This document shows positions 27,585 to 37,365 of a stretch of 64,000 bases of DNA, piece after piece. Under the pieces are notes generated by a model, which was not told where the DNA came from, searched no databases, and saw only the letters and a list, made by a program, of their open reading frames with translations. The number at the start of each line of letters is the position of its first letter. Position 1 is the stretch's first letter. Made by a program: the position numbers and the translations under genes. This DNA comes from Anaerolineales bacterium (GTDB taxonomy: Bacteria > Chloroflexota > Anaerolineae > Anaerolineales > Villigracilaceae): contig JASEHI010000001.1 of assembly GCA_030018695.1 (NCBI GenBank), forward strand, positions 60,391 to 124,390, read 5' to 3'.

Positions 27585-28193
27585 ATGTTCATCACCCTCG
27601 AGGGCCCCGAAGGCTCCGGCAAGACCTCGCACCTGAAACCCCTAGCCGAATGGCTCGCGGGACAGGGCTACCGCGTCCACACGGCGCGCGAGCCGGGCGG
27701 CACATCCATCAGCGAACAAATCCGCGCCGTGATCCACGATTTGAAGAATACCGAGATGCACCCGCGCGCCGAGACCCTGCTCTACCAGGCGGCGCGGGCG
27801 CAGATTGTGGAGCAGGTCATCCGCCCGAAACTGGCCGAGGGCTTCATTGTGCTCTGCGACCGCTACGCCGATTCGACGCTGGCCTACCAGGGCTACGGCC
27901 ACCAGCAGGATTTGGAGCAGGTGCGCGCCCTCATCCGCTATGCCACCGGCGGGTTGATTCCCGATTTGACGATTTTGCTGGATGTGGATGTGGAAGTGGG
28001 GTTAAAACGTAAAACGAAAAACGTAAGCGAGTGGAACCGCCTGGATGCGTATACGCTCGAATTCCATCAGCGGGTACGCACTGGATACCTGGAGATGGCG
28101 AAGCAGGAGCCGGGGAGGTGGGCGGTGGTGGCTGCGAGTCAAGGGTGGGAGGATGTGCAGGCAGACCTCCGCGCCAGGATTCTAAGCGTTTAG
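27585..28193 (+). CDS. tmk: thymidylate kinase
   Basis: MFITLEGPEGSGKTSHLKPLAEWL, REPGGTSISEQIR, DRYADSTLAYQGYG. Confidence 0.95.
   Translation: MFITLEGPEGSGKTSHLKPLAEWLAGQGYRVHTAREPGGTSISEQIRAVIHDLKNTEMHPRAETLLYQAARAQIVEQVIRPKLAEGFIVLCDRYADSTLAYQGYGHQQDLEQVRALIRYATGGLIPDLTILLDVDVEVGLKRKTKNVSEWNRLDAYTLEFHQRVRTGYLEMAKQEPGRWAVVAASQGWEDVQADLRARILSV
28001..28027 (+). repeat. heptamer array (aaaacgt)x3 inside tmk
   Basis: ttaaaacgtaaaacgaaaaacgtaag, translated KRKTKNV; same heptamer (reverse complement) as 12294..12329. Confidence 0.85.
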
Positions 28194-28289
28194 AGGTTGA
28201 GAGCGTACCCCGAATACGTGAGAAGCATCTTGCGCACAGGTGAGGATTGTTGTATATTAAGTTCACCCTGACCAACAACAGGTAAACAG

Positions 28290-28532
28290 GTGCCTATGAC
28301 CACAGAGATTTTTATACCCCATCCCCTCACCAGGGCAGCAGAACGGCTGGCGCGGCGGTTGGGCATTTCATTGAACGAGTTATACACGGCTGCGCTCAAT
28401 GCCTACGTCACCGAGCATCAAGAAGGCGAAGTGACCGAAATGCTCAACCAGCTCTACGATGCAGAAACATCTGCCATGGAACCAGCAATGATCCAACTCC
28501 AGGTAAATGCCTTGGGCGGTGAAACTTGGTAA
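28290..28532 (+). CDS. MazE/RHH-type antitoxin
   Basis: RAAERLARRLGISLNELYTAALNAYV; overlaps mazF. Confidence 0.75.
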   Translation: MPMTTEIFIPHPLTRAAERLARRLGISLNELYTAALNAYVTEHQEGEVTEMLNQLYDAETSAMEPAMIQLQVNALGGETW

Positions 28533-28870
28533 TCCGGCGCGGGGAAATATGGTGGGCATCACTGCCCGACCCGGCTGGATCTGAGCCTGGCTATCGCAGG
28601 CCGGTGCTGATCATCCAATCCGACGACTTTAACCGCAGCCGGATTGCGACGATTATCGCGGCTGTTATCACATCGAATATCCGCCTGGCACAAGCGCCCG
28701 GTAATGTATTGTTGCCAGCCAAATCTTCCGGTTTGCTGAAAGATTCCGTGATCAATGTCTCGCAGGTTGTCACCATTGACAAATCTTTCTTGACCGAACG
28801 AGTCGGAGCAATCTCCTCTCATTTGCTCGAGCAGGTTGAAGAAGGATTGCGTCTGTCGTTATCGCTTTAG
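28526..28870 (+). CDS. MazF/PemK toxin
   Basis: IRRGEIWWASLPDPAGSEPGYRRPVLIIQSDDFN...NVSQVVTIDKSFL. Confidence 0.9.
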   Translation: MVIRRGEIWWASLPDPAGSEPGYRRPVLIIQSDDFNRSRIATIIAAVITSNIRLAQAPGNVLLPAKSSGLLKDSVINVSQVVTIDKSFLTERVGAISSHLLEQVEEGLRLSLSL

Positions 28871-28881
28871 GTCATGCAGCT

Positions 28882-29742
28882 GTGAACAAAAGCGGCATCT
28901 TGAAGACTGTGGGCATTATCCTTCTGGTAATCGCTGCCTTCGCCGGCGGCTTTACCCTACGCGGCTTGATGTTGAAAACAACGCCCGTGCCAGAGGTTGA
29001 GGCGACCGCGACGCCCTATGCAACCGTGACGCCAGCCGGGCCGACCGCGACGCCGACAATGGATGCCTCCGGCTGCGTGGCCCAGACCAGCGAGGCAAAA
29101 TTCTTCTGCGACACGGTTCTTGCGACAGAGTCGGAACTCTACCAGTCTGCCCTTGACATTGGCGGGGTGAATGTCCCGCAAACACTCGCAGGCATAGTTG
29201 ACGCCCACCCGGAGGTCTTTTCCGAACTCGGCGCGAAGAACGAGACGTATGCAAGGTCAATGCTGCATATCGGGGTGGGCGTGCAGGACGCGGCGACGTA
29301 TGAAACACACGATTTTTTTACTGATCCATCTAAAGCAACATCGCAGCCGGTTGAAGGCGTTGGCATAACTGATTTTTCTCTTCTCGGTGGGCCGGAGTTC
29401 CTTGACGCTGCGACAAAGGGATATGCGTACTGGTTTTTTGACAATACCAATACAAGGAACTTTTTTTGGGGCTCTGGAATCTGAAAACACAACCGCTTTC
29501 ATTTTGTCTTTGACCCGTCCGACCCAAAGAACCCCGCGGGTTTTGAATGGAAGCCAGGCATGGTTGATCCGATTGCAGCCAAATCCATCGGGCTGAACAT
29601 ACCAGATAAAGGGATGCAGTACATCCCGACAGATGACGTGGAAAGATATCTGACCCAGCGGGCGATACCAAACGTGATTTTCACTAACAACTTTTGCCCT
29701 CCATACTCAGACAACGAAACGTTCCGACCCAAAGCATGGTAA
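28882..29742 (+). pseudogene. exported hypothetical protein interrupted by in-frame TGA at 29482..29484
   Basis: ORF to ...NTRNFFWGSGI-[TGA]-KHNRFHFVFDPSDPKNPAGFEWKPGMVD...KAW* in the same frame. Confidence 0.65.
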
Positions 29743-29744
29743 CG

Positions 29745-29772
29745 AAAACGCGTGAGCCTCGCACCCACGCGC
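29745..29772 (+). terminator. hairpin terminator, copy 1 of a direct repeat
   Basis: AAAACGCGTGagcctcgcacCCACGCGctttatt. Confidence 0.65.
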
Positions 29773-29817
29773 TTTATTTCGCTTGAAATAGCATACGTTC
29801 CGTGTTATCATATATCC

Positions 29818-30126
29818 ATGATACAGTCCCTCAAGAATACTGGCACAGAAGACATATTCAACGGCGTCAACAGCGCCGCCGCGCGAAGGACGTGTCCCGA
29901 AAATCTATGGAGAATTGCTGCCCGCAAACTCGACCAACTCGACTCGGTCACAGCATTGCAAGAGTTACGAATCCCGCCCGGAAATCAGCTCGAAGCTCTG
30001 TCCGGTGACCGGAAAGGTCAGCACAGTGTTCGTGTCAATGCTCAATATCGCATCTGTTTCACGTGGACAGAGCAAGGCCCCGGCCAGGCAGAAATTGTAG
30101 ACTACCACCAGGAGAACCAATCATGA
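29818..30126 (+). CDS. higB: HigB toxin
   Basis: RRKLDQL-type RelE fold, LEALSGDRKGQHSVRVNAQYRICFTWTE..GPGQAEIVDYH. Confidence 0.9.
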   Translation: MIQSLKNTGTEDIFNGVNSAAARRTCPENLWRIAARKLDQLDSVTALQELRIPPGNQLEALSGDRKGQHSVRVNAQYRICFTWTEQGPGQAEIVDYHQENQS

Positions 30127-30443
30127 TCCGCGTGCCAACCTCCCGCACCCCCACTCACCCCGGCGAAATGTTGCTCGAGGAGTTCCTCGTCCCGATGGGC
30201 ATCACCCAGCGCGAACTGGCGGATGCCATCCATGTTCCGTATCAGCGCGTCAACGACCTTGTCAATGGGCGTCGGGGCGTTACGACCAGCACCGCACTGC
30301 GCCTGTCAAAATACTTTGGTACCTCGCCTGATTTTTGGATGAACCTGCAACTACGTTGGGATTTGTATTTCGCGCAGCAGGGCGAGTCGCCCATCCTGGA
30401 AACGATTCAACCGCGCGTGCCCGCCACATCAATAGCCGCGTAG
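30123..30443 (+). CDS. higA: HigA antitoxin
   Basis: HPGEMLLEEFLVPMGITQRELADAIHVPYQRVNDLVNGRRGVTTSTALRLSKYFGTSPDFWMNLQ. Confidence 0.95.
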   Translation: MIRVPTSRTPTHPGEMLLEEFLVPMGITQRELADAIHVPYQRVNDLVNGRRGVTTSTALRLSKYFGTSPDFWMNLQLRWDLYFAQQGESPILETIQPRVPATSIAA

Positions 30444-30449
30444 AAGGAT

Positions 30450-30477
30450 AAAACGCGTGAGCCTCGCCGCCCACGCG
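30450..30477 (+). repeat. hairpin repeat, copy 2
   Basis: AAAACGCGTGagcctcgccgcCCACGCG, near-identical to 29745..29772. Confidence 0.65.
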
Positions 30478-30484
30478 TTCCTCT

Positions 30485-30535
30485 CTCACCGATCACTGTT
30501 CACTCATCACTCATCACTCATCACTCATCACTCAA
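30485..30535. repeat. heptamer array (tcatcac)n overlapping the stop of the next gene
   Basis: tcaccgatcactgttcactcatcactcatcactcatcactcatcactcaa. Confidence 0.95.
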
Positions 30536-30938
30536 ACCCCATCCCCATATCCGCGCCGCCCATACCTTCGCCCCCTAAATCAGGGATTTCCTTCTCGATC
30601 TCCTCCGGGCTTTGACCCTTCTCCAGGCGGTCTATCACTTCATCAAACTCAGGCGGCATTTCCTCGCCCAATTCTTTCCCCATTTTTCGCATCATGCGTC
30701 CCATCGCCTGCGGATCGTTCTCCAGCCCGGCCAGCGCGGAGGGATCGGAGAAGTCGCCGGCCAGATCGTCCATGCGGCTCTCCTCGGATTTAGCCACGCG
30801 CACGCGCGGCACGCGCCGGCGGACGTGGTCGCTCAGACAGTGGGAACAGGCGACGGGTCGCGCGCCGTATTCGCTGTAGGAAAGGTAAATCTCAAAGCGT
30901 TTGTGACAGTCGAGGCAGATATAATCATATATTGGCAT
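30528..30938 (-). CDS. FmdB-type zinc-ribbon protein
   Basis: MPIYDYICLDCHKRFEIYLSYSEYGARPVACSHC. Confidence 0.85.
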   Translation of the reverse strand: MPIYDYICLDCHKRFEIYLSYSEYGARPVACSHCLSDHVRRRVPRVRVAKSEESRMDDLAGDFSDPSALAGLENDPQAMGRMMRKMGKELGEEMPPEFDEVIDRLEKGQSPEEIEKEIPDLGGEGMGGADMGMGFE

Positions 30939-31083
30939 ACCCCTATTTTAACGCGAATGGCGCGAATGAGCAAATTTCGCGAATGCTTTTAAAAATTGAA
31001 TTCGCGACATTCGCCTATTCGTGACACATCGTACTCGGAGAGTATTCGCGTTACTCTTTTCCCGTTTCGGGTACAATTGAGAG

Positions 31084-31707
31084 ATGACTTCCGACCCCGA
31101 TTTCAACCTCTTCCATCCCCAGCCGCTGCTGATCGTGCTCTCCGGGCCATCCGGCGCGGGCAAGGACACCGTGCTGCAACGCATGAAGGAGCGCAATATG
31201 CCCTTCCACTTTGTCATCACGGCCACCACCCGCCCAAAGCGCGAGAACGAGGTGCACGGCAAGGATTACTTCTTCGTCTCGAAAGACGAGTTCGCCCGCA
31301 TGATCGAAGCCGACGAATTGCTCGAATACGCCATCGTCTATAATGATTACAAGGGCATCCCCAAGCAGCAGGTGCGTGAGGCGCTCGCCTCGGGCCAAGA
31401 CGTGGTCATGCGCATTGATGTGCAAGGCGCGGCCACCATTCGCAAGCTGGCGCCGGAGGCCCTGCTCATTTTCCTGACCACCACGAGCGAGGAGGAAATG
31501 GTCAGCCGGTTGAAAGCGCGCAAATCCGAGAACTCCGCGGGGCTGGCTTTGCGCATCGCCACCGCCCGCCAGGAATTAAAACGCATTGACGAATTCGATT
31601 ACGTCATCGTCAACTCGGATTTTCGCCTGGATGAGGCGGTGGACACGCTGGCTGCCATTATCCAGGCCGAGCATCACCGCGTCAAGCCGCGCAAGGTGAG
31701 TTTGTAA
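31084..31707 (+). CDS. gmk: guanylate kinase
   Basis: LLIVLSGPSGAGKDTVLQRMKER, TTRPKRENEVHGKDYFFVSKDEF. Confidence 0.95.
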   Translation: MTSDPDFNLFHPQPLLIVLSGPSGAGKDTVLQRMKERNMPFHFVITATTRPKRENEVHGKDYFFVSKDEFARMIEADELLEYAIVYNDYKGIPKQQVREALASGQDVVMRIDVQGAATIRKLAPEALLIFLTTTSEEEMVSRLKARKSENSAGLALRIATARQELKRIDEFDYVIVNSDFRLDEAVDTLAAIIQAEHHRVKPRKVSL

Positions 31708-31740
31708 AAGACTTTAACACAAAGGCCACAAAGGAGAACT

Positions 31741-32565
31741 GTGAGTCAATATCCAACCCCAGCGCCATATTCACAACCACCCCAATCCCAGGTTGTGCGC
31801 GTCAATATGCCCAACGTCAAGCCGTATGCTACTTACACCCTGATTGGCCTGACCGTTTTCATCTACCTGCTGCAATTGCTCGGCCCATTCGTGACCAGCA
31901 GCCAATTCCTGTCCGCCCTCGGTATTCATCCCTCTGGATTCCCCTCCCAGGGTTTTGACATCGTTCAGGCTTTCGGCCTCAAATATGGCCCCTGGATCCG
32001 GGCCGGCCAAATCTGGCGGCTCATTACCCCGGTCTTCCTGCACGGTTCGATCCTCCACATCGCTTTCAATATGTACGCCCTGTTCAACTTTGGTCGGGGC
32101 ATCGAAGCGCGCTTCGGACATTTGCGTTTCCTGGCGCTCTATTTTCTAAGCGCATTCGCCGGGAACGTACTCTCGTTCGTGCTGACCCCGGCCGCCTCGC
32201 TGGGCGCCTCGACCGCGGTCTTCGGCCTGTTGGCGGCGGAAGGTACCTTTCTTTTCCAAAATCGCGAGCTGCTGCGTGAGCAGTTCCGTCGCATCATTAC
32301 CAGTATTCTCTACATGGCAGCCATCAACCTGATTTTCGGCTTCACCATTTCCGGCATTGACAACTGGGGACACATCGGCGGCCTGCTGGGCGGCGTGCTC
32401 TTCACCTGGTTCGGCGGCCCGCGCTGGAAGGTGGAGGGTTTCTTCCCGTCCTTGCATGTAGTGGACGAGCGCGATGGTCACGGGCTGCTCGCCGGGACGA
32501 CTGCCGTGCTGCTGTTCTTCATCCCGCTGGCGGCCCTGGGCTGGATCTGGCCGGTGGGCAAGTGA
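31741..32565 (+). CDS. rhomboid-family intramembrane serine protease
   Basis: GRGIEARFGHLRFLALYFLSAFAGNVLSF, GASTAVFGLLAAE, GIDNWGHIGGLLGG. Confidence 0.92.
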   Translation: MSQYPTPAPYSQPPQSQVVRVNMPNVKPYATYTLIGLTVFIYLLQLLGPFVTSSQFLSALGIHPSGFPSQGFDIVQAFGLKYGPWIRAGQIWRLITPVFLHGSILHIAFNMYALFNFGRGIEARFGHLRFLALYFLSAFAGNVLSFVLTPAASLGASTAVFGLLAAEGTFLFQNRELLREQFRRIITSILYMAAINLIFGFTISGIDNWGHIGGLLGGVLFTWFGGPRWKVEGFFPSLHVVDERDGHGLLAGTTAVLLFFIPLAALGWIWPVGK

Positions 32566-33242
32566 CCACCTGGGTGGTGAAGGTGACCAAAAACATAAAT
32601 CCGTCCGGCAAACAAGGCTTGCTGCGCAGCCTGCTGACAGCAAGCGTTGTCATTCTTCTGCTCATCGGACTTTCCTACACCCTTCGCTCGCAAATCCTTA
32701 CCGGCGCGGCCGACTTCCTGATCGTTGAGGATCGCCTCCAAACGGCGGATATGATCTTCGTGCTGAACGGGGATCACGACACACGTCCGTTTCGAGCCAG
32801 CGAACTGTATCAGCAGGGACTCGCCCCGCTCATCGTCATCGCCCGGGCCGAGAGCCTGCCGGCTGAAAAACTTGGCCTGGCGCCCAACGACACGGATATT
32901 TCCATCGGTGTGATGAAGGAACTGGGCGTGCCGCCCGAAAAGATCGTCGTTCTCCCCATCGAAGGAGGCACAACCAGCACTTTCGACGAGGCGATTGCGC
33001 TGCGCCAATATATTGAATCCCAGAACATTCGGAACATCATTCTCCTCACATCCGCCTTTCACACCCGCCGCGCAAAGTGGATCTTCGACAAAGAACTTGC
33101 CGGGCTGCCGGTCAGGCTCGAGGTCGCGGCTGTGCCACACTACGACTTTAACGAGACCAATTGGTGGCAAAGCGAGGATGGATTGATCACGATGAACAAT
33201 GAGTACATAAAGTTGGCCTATTATTTCGTGAAATACCGGTGA
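32562..33242 (+). CDS. DUF218 (YdcF/SanA-like) protein
   Basis: TADMIFVLNGDHDTRPFRASELYQQGLAPLIVI...TSTFDEAIALRQYIE..NIILLTSAFHTRRAKWIF. Confidence 0.8.
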   Translation: MTTWVVKVTKNINPSGKQGLLRSLLTASVVILLLIGLSYTLRSQILTGAADFLIVEDRLQTADMIFVLNGDHDTRPFRASELYQQGLAPLIVIARAESLPAEKLGLAPNDTDISIGVMKELGVPPEKIVVLPIEGGTTSTFDEAIALRQYIESQNIRNIILLTSAFHTRRAKWIFDKELAGLPVRLEVAAVPHYDFNETNWWQSEDGLITMNNEYIKLAYYFVKYR

Positions 33243-33299
33243 GGTGGTGATAATTGAAAAGTCGCCATGAACTACGTTCACCACCAAGCATGAAAAAGG

Positions 33300-33360
33300 A
33301 ATCCAACGTCTCCTGACGTTGGAGGTTGCAGGAACGCCGAAGTCGGGAGACTTCGGACTC
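33300..33360. repeat. two adjacent hairpins sharing a GTC-TCCY-GAC core
   Basis: CCAACGTCtcctGACGTTGG and CCGAAGTCgggaGACTTCGG. Confidence 0.75.
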
Positions 33361-33447
33361 CGTGCGCTATTTTCATACCAGATACCCGTATCTCTTCATT
33401 AACAAAAGGCGTTCTATCAATAAATACCACCCGCCAGGAGGAATCAG

Positions 33448-35352
33448 ATGAGCACTGCGAATATGCCTGAAATGGAAGGCGAAGTTTACTTTCCCTCACA
33501 ACAGGTAATCGAGCAAGCCTATGTCAAAGACTGGGATGCGCTCGCCAAACGCGCCAGCGCCGACCTGTCCGGTTTTTGGGAAGAACAGGCCGAGGAACTG
33601 GAATGGTTCCAGAAATGGGACACAGTGCTGGATGATTCGGACAAACCTTTCTTCAAGTGGTTTGTCGGGGGCAAGGTCAACATCACCCACAACTGCATTG
33701 ACCGCCATCTAAAGACCTTCCGCAAGAACAAACTGGCGCTTTTCTGGGAAAGCGAAGATGGCAAGCTGGAGCGCACATTTTCCTACTTTGCCGTCAACCG
33801 CGAAGTCAACCGCATGGCCAACATCATCAAGGCCATGGGCGTGCAGAAGAGCGACCGGGTCACCATCTACATGGGGCGCATCCCGGAGATTATTTTCGCC
33901 ATGCTGGCCTGCGCCAAGATCGGCGCCGTCCACTCGGTGGTCTTTGGCGGCTTCTCGGTGGACGCCCTGCAGGGGCGCATCGAGGACAGCCAATCCAAAC
34001 TGGTCATCACCTGCGACGGCAGCTACCAGAACGGCAAGGTCGTCGAACTCAAGCGCACAGTGGATGCCGCCCTCAAAGGCTGCGCCAGCGTTGAAAACGT
34101 TGTCGTGGTCAAGCGCACTGGTCACGAGGTGCCGATGGAAGCCGGGCGCGACCACTGGTATCATGACATGTGCGCCCTGCCCATCGCCAATGGCAAGTGC
34201 GCCACCGAAGTGATGGACGCGGAGGACCCGCTCTACATCCTTTACACCTCCGGCTCGACCGGCAAACCGAAGGCCATTGTTCACACGCATGGCGGCTATA
34301 TGGTCGGCGTTTACACCACCCTGAAATACGTCTTCGACCTGAAGGACGACGACCGCTGGTGGTGCGCCGCGGATCCGGGTTGGGTTACAGGACACTCTTA
34401 CATCGTCTACGGGCCGATGCTCAACGGCGCGACCTCGTTCATGTTCGAGGGCGGCCCGGCTTACCCCTATCCCAATCGCTGGTGGCAGTGCATCGAACGT
34501 TTTGGGATCACGGTCTTCTACACCGCCCCAACCGCCATCCGCGGCCTGATGCGCTTCGGCGAGGCCTGGCCGAACAAGCACGACCTCTCCTCCCTGCGCC
34601 TGTTGGGTTCGGTCGGCGAACCAATCAACCCCGAGGCCTGGAAGTGGTACTACCGCGTCATCGGCAAAGAACGATGCCCGATCATGGATACCTGGTGGCA
34701 GACCGAGACCGGCATGTTCATGATCACCCCAACTCCGAGCGTGCCACTCAAGCCCGGCTCCGCGACGCGTCCGTTCTTTGGACAGGAAGCTGAAATCTTG
34801 AACGAAGAAGGCCAACCTCTCCCGGACGGCGAAGAAGGCTATCTGGTGCTCAAGAATCCCTGGCCGGCCATGCTGCGCACCATCTATGGCGACCCTGAGC
34901 GTTACGTCACGCAGTATTGGAGCAAGTACCCCGGCAAGTACCTGACCGGCGACTCGGCCAAGCGCGATAAAGATGGCTACTTCTGGATCATCGGCCGCGT
35001 GGACGACGTAATCAAGGTCTCCGGGCATCGCCTGGGCACGGCGGAGGTCGAATCGGCCCTGGTCAGCCACCCGGCGGTAGCCGAGGCGGCCGCCATCGGT
35101 TTGCCGCATGATATCAAAGGGCAAGGTATCCACGTTTTCTGTCTGCTGCGGATGGGATTCAGCGCCTCACCCGAACTGGCCGAGGAGCTGCGCCAGCACG
35201 TCGCCACCCACCTGGGCCCTATAGCCCGCCCGGAGGAAGTCAAAATCGTGGAACAGCTTCCCAAGACCCGTTCCGGCAAGATCATGCGCCGGGTGCTCAA
35301 GGCGCGCGCTCAGGGTCTGCCGGAAGGCGACATCTCGACATTGGATGAGTAA
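33448..35352 (+). CDS. acsA: acetyl-CoA synthetase
   Basis: DPLYILYTSGSTGKPKAIVHTHGGYMVG, TWWQTETGMFMITP, KTRSGKIMRRVLKA. Confidence 0.97.
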   Translation: MSTANMPEMEGEVYFPSQQVIEQAYVKDWDALAKRASADLSGFWEEQAEELEWFQKWDTVLDDSDKPFFKWFVGGKVNITHNCIDRHLKTFRKNKLALFWESEDGKLERTFSYFAVNREVNRMANIIKAMGVQKSDRVTIYMGRIPEIIFAMLACAKIGAVHSVVFGGFSVDALQGRIEDSQSKLVITCDGSYQNGKVVELKRTVDAALKGCASVENVVVVKRTGHEVPMEAGRDHWYHDMCALPIANGKCATEVMDAEDPLYILYTSGSTGKPKAIVHTHGGYMVGVYTTLKYVFDLKDDDRWWCAADPGWVTGHSYIVYGPMLNGATSFMFEGGPAYPYPNRWWQCIERFGITVFYTAPTAIRGLMRFGEAWPNKHDLSSLRLLGSVGEPINPEAWKWYYRVIGKERCPIMDTWWQTETGMFMITPTPSVPLKPGSATRPFFGQEAEILNEEGQPLPDGEEGYLVLKNPWPAMLRTIYGDPERYVTQYWSKYPGKYLTGDSAKRDKDGYFWIIGRVDDVIKVSGHRLGTAEVESALVSHPAVAEAAAIGLPHDIKGQGIHVFCLLRMGFSASPELAEELRQHVATHLGPIARPEEVKIVEQLPKTRSGKIMRRVLKARAQGLPEGDISTLDE

Positions 35353-35477
35353 GAGAACGCTGCATCGAATGCCACGAATTGACCGAAATTTTTAGCCTGC
35401 ACTGGCAGCAGGCCAGGGAGAAATTCGCGGAAATTCGATGCAAAAACAGAGCTGTTCAATGGGAAAGAAACAAAAAA

Positions 35478-35630
35478 TATCTGTCATTGCGAGGGCGGTG
35501 TTCTTCCGCCCGAAGCAATCTCATGGCAGGGGAGGGGATTGCTTCATCGCCGCTATGCGCCCCTTCGAGGTGCAAGCGGCTGCTCGCAACGAGACAAAGC
35601 GAACGCCCCTCAGGGCAGGCCTCGCCGCCG
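35478..35630. repeat. dispersed palindrome-type element (gtcattgcgagg...gaagcaatctc)
   Basis: gtcattgcgagggcggtgttcttccgcccgaagcaatctc...ggggattgcttc...gctcgcaacgag. Confidence 0.55.
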
Positions 35631-35645
35631 AGACGTGTTCTACCT

Positions 35646-36119
35646 TCAGGGCCGTGGTAGTGCTTGCAAGAGATTTGCCATCTCGATGGCGCTCGCGGCC
35701 GCCGCAAAGCCCTTGTTCCCTGCCTTGGTGCCGGCCCGCTCGATGGCCTGTTCAATGGTGTCAGTGGTGAGCACGCCGAAAATGGTCGGCACGCCGGTGC
35801 TCAACCCCACAGCGGCCACTCCCTTGGCGGTCTCGGCGGCCACGTAGTCGAAGTGGGGGGTAGCGCCCCGGATGATGGCCCCCAGGCAAACGATGGCGTG
35901 GTAGCGGCCACTTTCGGCCAGCCGCTTGGCCACGAGGGGGATTTCTAGGGAGCCCGGCACCCACGTCACGTCCACACCTTCATCGGCCACTCCGTGCCGC
36001 CGCATGGCGTCGCGGGCCCCCTCCAGCAGTTTCCCGGAGATGAACTCGTTGAAACGGGAGACGACCACGGCGAAGCGGAGTCCCTCTCCAATCAGTCGGC
36101 CTTCGAATGTCTGTCCCAT
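35646..36119 (-). CDS. ribH: 6,7-dimethyl-8-ribityllumazine synthase
   Basis: [54 protein letters not shown]. Confidence 0.95.
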   Translation of the reverse strand: MGQTFEGRLIGEGLRFAVVVSRFNEFISGKLLEGARDAMRRHGVADEGVDVTWVPGSLEIPLVAKRLAESGRYHAIVCLGAIIRGATPHFDYVAAETAKGVAAVGLSTGVPTIFGVLTTDTIEQAIERAGTKAGNKGFAAAASAIEMANLLQALPRP

Positions 36120-36144
36120 AGTTTTTCCTCCGTGTTACGGTTTT

Positions 36145-37356
36145 CTATTCGACTTCCAGCAGGTGTCCCAACTTCTCCCGCTTGGTTCGCAGGTAGGCGC
36201 GGTTCTCCGGCGTAGGAGGCACGAGCAGGGGGATGCACTCTACCACCCGCATCCCGTACCCCTCCAGTCCCACCACCTTGCGTGGGTTGTTGGTCAACAG
36301 GCGTAACTCCTCTACCCCCAGGTCAGCCAGGATCTGGGCGCCGGTGCCATAGTCCCGCAGGTCAGGGAGAAAGCCCAGCCGCTCGTTAGCCTCCACGGTG
36401 TCCAATCCCTGCTCTTGTAAGGCGTAGGCCCGCAGTTTGTTGCACAGGCCGATGCCCCGTCCCTCCTGGCGCATATAAAGGATGACTCCGCGCCCCTCGG
36501 CGCCGATGATCGCCATGGCCTTCTCCAATTGGGGGCCACAGTCGCAGCGCAGGGAGCCAAAGACCTCGCCGGTGAGGCACTCGGAGTGAGCGCGGACCAG
36601 CACCGGGCGGTCGCCGTCCACATCGCCTATCACCAGGGCCAGGTGGTGGAGTCCCGTGACAGTGTCTTCATAGGCCAAAACGGTGAACTCTCCGTGGCGG
36701 GTCGGCAGGCGGGCCTTGGCCATGCAGTGCACCAGCCTTTCGTGCCGCCAGCGGTAGGCAATCAAGTCGGCGATGGTGATGATTTTCAGATCGTGGGTCG
36801 TGGCGAAGGCTTCCAGTTGTGGCAGCCGGGCCATGCTGCCGTCCTCGGCCATAATCTCGCAGATGACACCGGCCGGGGACAACCCGGCCAGGCGGGCCAG
36901 GTCTATTGCCGCTTCGGTATGCCCGGCGCGTATCAACACCCCACCCTCGCGCGCCCGCAAGGGGAAGACGTGGCCCGGTATCGTCAGGTCCTCCGACTTT
37001 GTGGGCGGATCGGCCAGCGCCCGCACGGTGATAGCCCGATCGTAGGCCGAGATGCCGGTCGTGGTCCCGTGACGTGCATCCACCGAGACGGTGAAGGCCG
37101 TCTCGAAGCGCGAGGTGTTCGCATTGGAGGGCGTCATCATCGGGATACGCAACGCCTCCAGCCGCTCGGCGGGCAGAGCGACGCAGACCAACCCGCGCCC
37201 GTGAAGCGTCATAAAGTTGATTGCTTCCGCCGTGACTTTATCGGCCGCCAGCACCAGGTCGCCTTCGTTCTCGCGGTCCTCGTCGTCCACCACGATGATC
37301 ATACGCCCGGCCTGCAGGTCCTCTAAAGCCTCCGGAATTGCTGCCAGTGCCATCAT
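36145..37356 (-). CDS. ribBA: bifunctional DHBP synthase / GTP cyclohydrolase II
   Basis: [25 protein letters not shown]...[21 protein letters not shown]...[12 protein letters not shown]. Confidence 0.96.
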   Translation of the reverse strand: MMALAAIPEALEDLQAGRMIIVVDDEDRENEGDLVLAADKVTAEAINFMTLHGRGLVCVALPAERLEALRIPMMTPSNANTSRFETAFTVSVDARHGTTTGISAYDRAITVRALADPPTKSEDLTIPGHVFPLRAREGGVLIRAGHTEAAIDLARLAGLSPAGVICEIMAEDGSMARLPQLEAFATTHDLKIITIADLIAYRWRHERLVHCMAKARLPTRHGEFTVLAYEDTVTGLHHLALVIGDVDGDRPVLVRAHSECLTGEVFGSLRCDCGPQLEKAMAIIGAEGRGVILYMRQEGRGIGLCNKLRAYALQEQGLDTVEANERLGFLPDLRDYGTGAQILADLGVEELRLLTNNPRKVVGLEGYGMRVVECIPLLVPPTPENRAYLRTKREKLGHLLEVE

Positions 37357-37365
37357 GCCTCCTTT

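Noticed and set aside
29461-29484. Frameshift at the ttttttt run as the cause of the interrupted 28882 gene
   Set aside because: The good downstream frame is the same as the upstream frame, so a single nonsense codon explains it without a shift.
29560-29742. Separate 60-aa gene starting MVDPIAAKSIGLN
   Set aside because: In frame with the upstream ORF and lacks an RBS; better seen as the tail of the interrupted gene.
33709-35133. 474-aa minus-strand ORF opposite acsA
   Set aside because: Antisense shadow of a GC-rich conserved gene; composition rich in His/Gly/Asp/Val typical of reverse-frame ORFs.
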